Shown: one piece after another, positions 4,405 through 5,150 of the stretch | How the letters are laid out: every line of letters starts with the position of its first letter | How positions within the stretch are numbered: position 1 is the first letter of the stretch | The notes under the pieces: generated by a model | Told to the model about the DNA's origin: nothing | Database searches by the model: none | What the model saw: the letters and a program-made list of their open reading frames with translations, nothing else | DNA from: Actinomycetes bacterium | GTDB taxonomy: Bacteria; Actinomycetota; Acidimicrobiia; Acidimicrobiales; SZUA-35 | Reading direction: 5' to 3' | DNA length: 5,150 bases | Assembly: GCA_024227975.1 (NCBI GenBank) | Contig: JAAETV010000200.1 | Span: forward strand, 1 to 5,150 | Translations under genes and position numbers: made by a program

Positions 4405-5150
4405 CCACACGAACCGGACCGCGCTCGTTACGGGTGCCAGCTCCGGCCTCGGGCTTGAGGCCGCGGTCCAACTCGCCACCGCCGGCTACCCCAGAGTGAT
4501 CATCACTGCCCGAACCGACGACAAGGCCCAAGCAGCAGGTGCCGGTCTACGAGCGAGGGACGCAGTTGACGTGTTCGAAACGTTGACGCTCGACCTCGAT
4601 GATCTCGCCTCCGTGGCCCACTCCGCCGACGTTCTCGCCGACCGGGGCGGGCAGATCGACGTCCTGCTTCTCAACGCGGGAATGGCCCCAACCAACATTG
4701 TGAGGAGAACCGCGGACGGCATCGAGGCCACCACCGCAGCCACTCTCACCGGCCACCACCTCCTCACCATGCAGCTGCTCGAAGCAGGCCTGTTGTCCGA
4801 CCACGCCCGCATCATCATCGCCGGCTCCGAGGCGGCACGCGGCGACTTCCCCACGTTCAAGCCCATCGACATCGACAACCTCGCGACTGAGAACTTCGAC
4901 GGCGATCTCGACACGGCCATCGAGGCGGTGATGCGAATGGAGCCATCCATCAGGTACCACGCCAACACCCAGTACGCGACCGTCAAGATGTTCGCTGTCT
5001 GGTGGGCAGCCGAGCTGGCCAAGAAGCTGCCGCCAGGAATGACCGTCAACGCCGTCTCGCCCGGGAGCACTCCCGGAACGAACGGCGCCCGCGACGCCCC
5101 CTTCCTCATGAAATGGGTCCTGCTTCCTATCGTCAAGCTCATACCCGGCA
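4397..5150 (+). CDS. Short-chain dehydrogenase/reductase (SDR), 3' end beyond window
   Basis: The frame is open from the ATG to the window edge, giving 251 residues of a probable 300-residue protein. It is a Rossmann-fold NAD(P)-dependent oxidoreductase. The cofactor motif TGASSGLG is at residues 12-19, and the Arg in ITART (residue 39) after the second strand suggests a preference for NADP. The LDLDD acidic turn is at 65-69, NAG at 93-95, the catalytic Ser at 144 (IIIAGSEAARG), Tyr193 and Lys197 in YATVK, and the SPGSTPGT segment after the catalytic helix at 221-228. The Ser-to-Tyr spacing of 49 residues is far longer than the 12-14 of classical SDRs, so there is a substrate-loop insertion like those in the retinol-dehydrogenase/WWOX-like or protochlorophyllide-reductase-like groups. 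The substrate is unknown. The start is supported by AAGGAG 4 bases upstream. It is the functional gene of the operon divergent from tetR. Confidence 0.9.
   Translation, partial: MSDHTNRTALVTGASSGLGLEAAVQLATAGYPRVIITARTDDKAQAAGAGLRARDAVDVFETLTLDLDDLASVAHSADVLADRGGQIDVLLLNAGMAPTNIVRRTADGIEATTAATLTGHHLLTMQLLEAGLLSDHARIIIAGSEAARGDFPTFKPIDIDNLATENFDGDLDTAIEAVMRMEPSIRYHANTQYATVKMFAVWWAAELAKKLPPGMTVNAVSPGSTPGTNGARDAPFLMKWVLLPIVKLIPG

Noticed and set aside
4486..5142. Minus-strand open frame of 218 codons antisense to the SDR
   Set aside because: The opposite strand carries a complete set of SDR motifs in one frame. The antisense translation is Ser/Ala/Arg-rich and has no domain.

Overview
The window is GC-rich and looks like an accessory or decaying stretch of an actinobacterial chromosome. 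Three things suggest this: a degraded kinase-like / lipoprotein / flippase-like operon of a kind I associate with Actinobacteria, an actinobacterial-style tyrosine recombinase remnant, and GTG starts with a likely leaderless promoter. A deep-branching actinobacterium such as an Acidimicrobiia-type lineage is possible, but this is impression only.

Layout. (1) Positions 110-829 (minus) hold an intact iron-sulfur protein with the order CDGSH / divergent 4Fe-4S (Fer4_19-like) / CDGSH. (2) Positions 830-1180 hold nothing I can call. (3) Positions 1181-2647 (minus) hold the remains of one operon. In transcription order these are the 3' end of a kinase-like gene (C-terminal part with a membrane anchor), an apparently intact secreted lipoprotein, and a broken N-terminal part of a flippase-like (LPG-synthase transmembrane family) protein. 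The last has a stop at codon 2, a one-base frameshift and no C-terminal half. (4) At about 2640 the kinase homology stops abruptly, and opposite-strand sequence resembling an internal piece of a tyrosine integrase begins (about 2640-2821). That piece has a TGA where the family has a Trp codon. (5) Positions 2866-4404 look like a regulated catabolic or detoxification module: a SRPBCC protein (minus), a TetR-family regulator (minus), a divergent control region with palindromic boxes, and a 57-residue stub of an MFS exporter (plus). The stub's stop codon overlaps the start of (6), an SDR oxidoreductase (plus, 4397 to the window edge, 3' end missing).

How it may work together (inference). The TetR protein would bind TCTAGA-centred palindromes between itself and the MFS stub/SDR operon, controlling its own probably leaderless promoter and the SDR. 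A related TCTAGA-centred palindrome lies just upstream of the SRPBCC gene and may bring it into the same regulon. The exporter that would normally sit between regulator and SDR appears deleted, leaving its start region as a leader peptide coupled to SDR translation. The left half records genome decay, with at least three broken genes around a former recombinase locus. I found no CRISPR array, rRNA or convincing tRNA. No clearly new multi-gene system is proven. The most notable items are the decayed operon/integrase junction, the exporter stub fused into the SDR leader, and the shared operator-like boxes.
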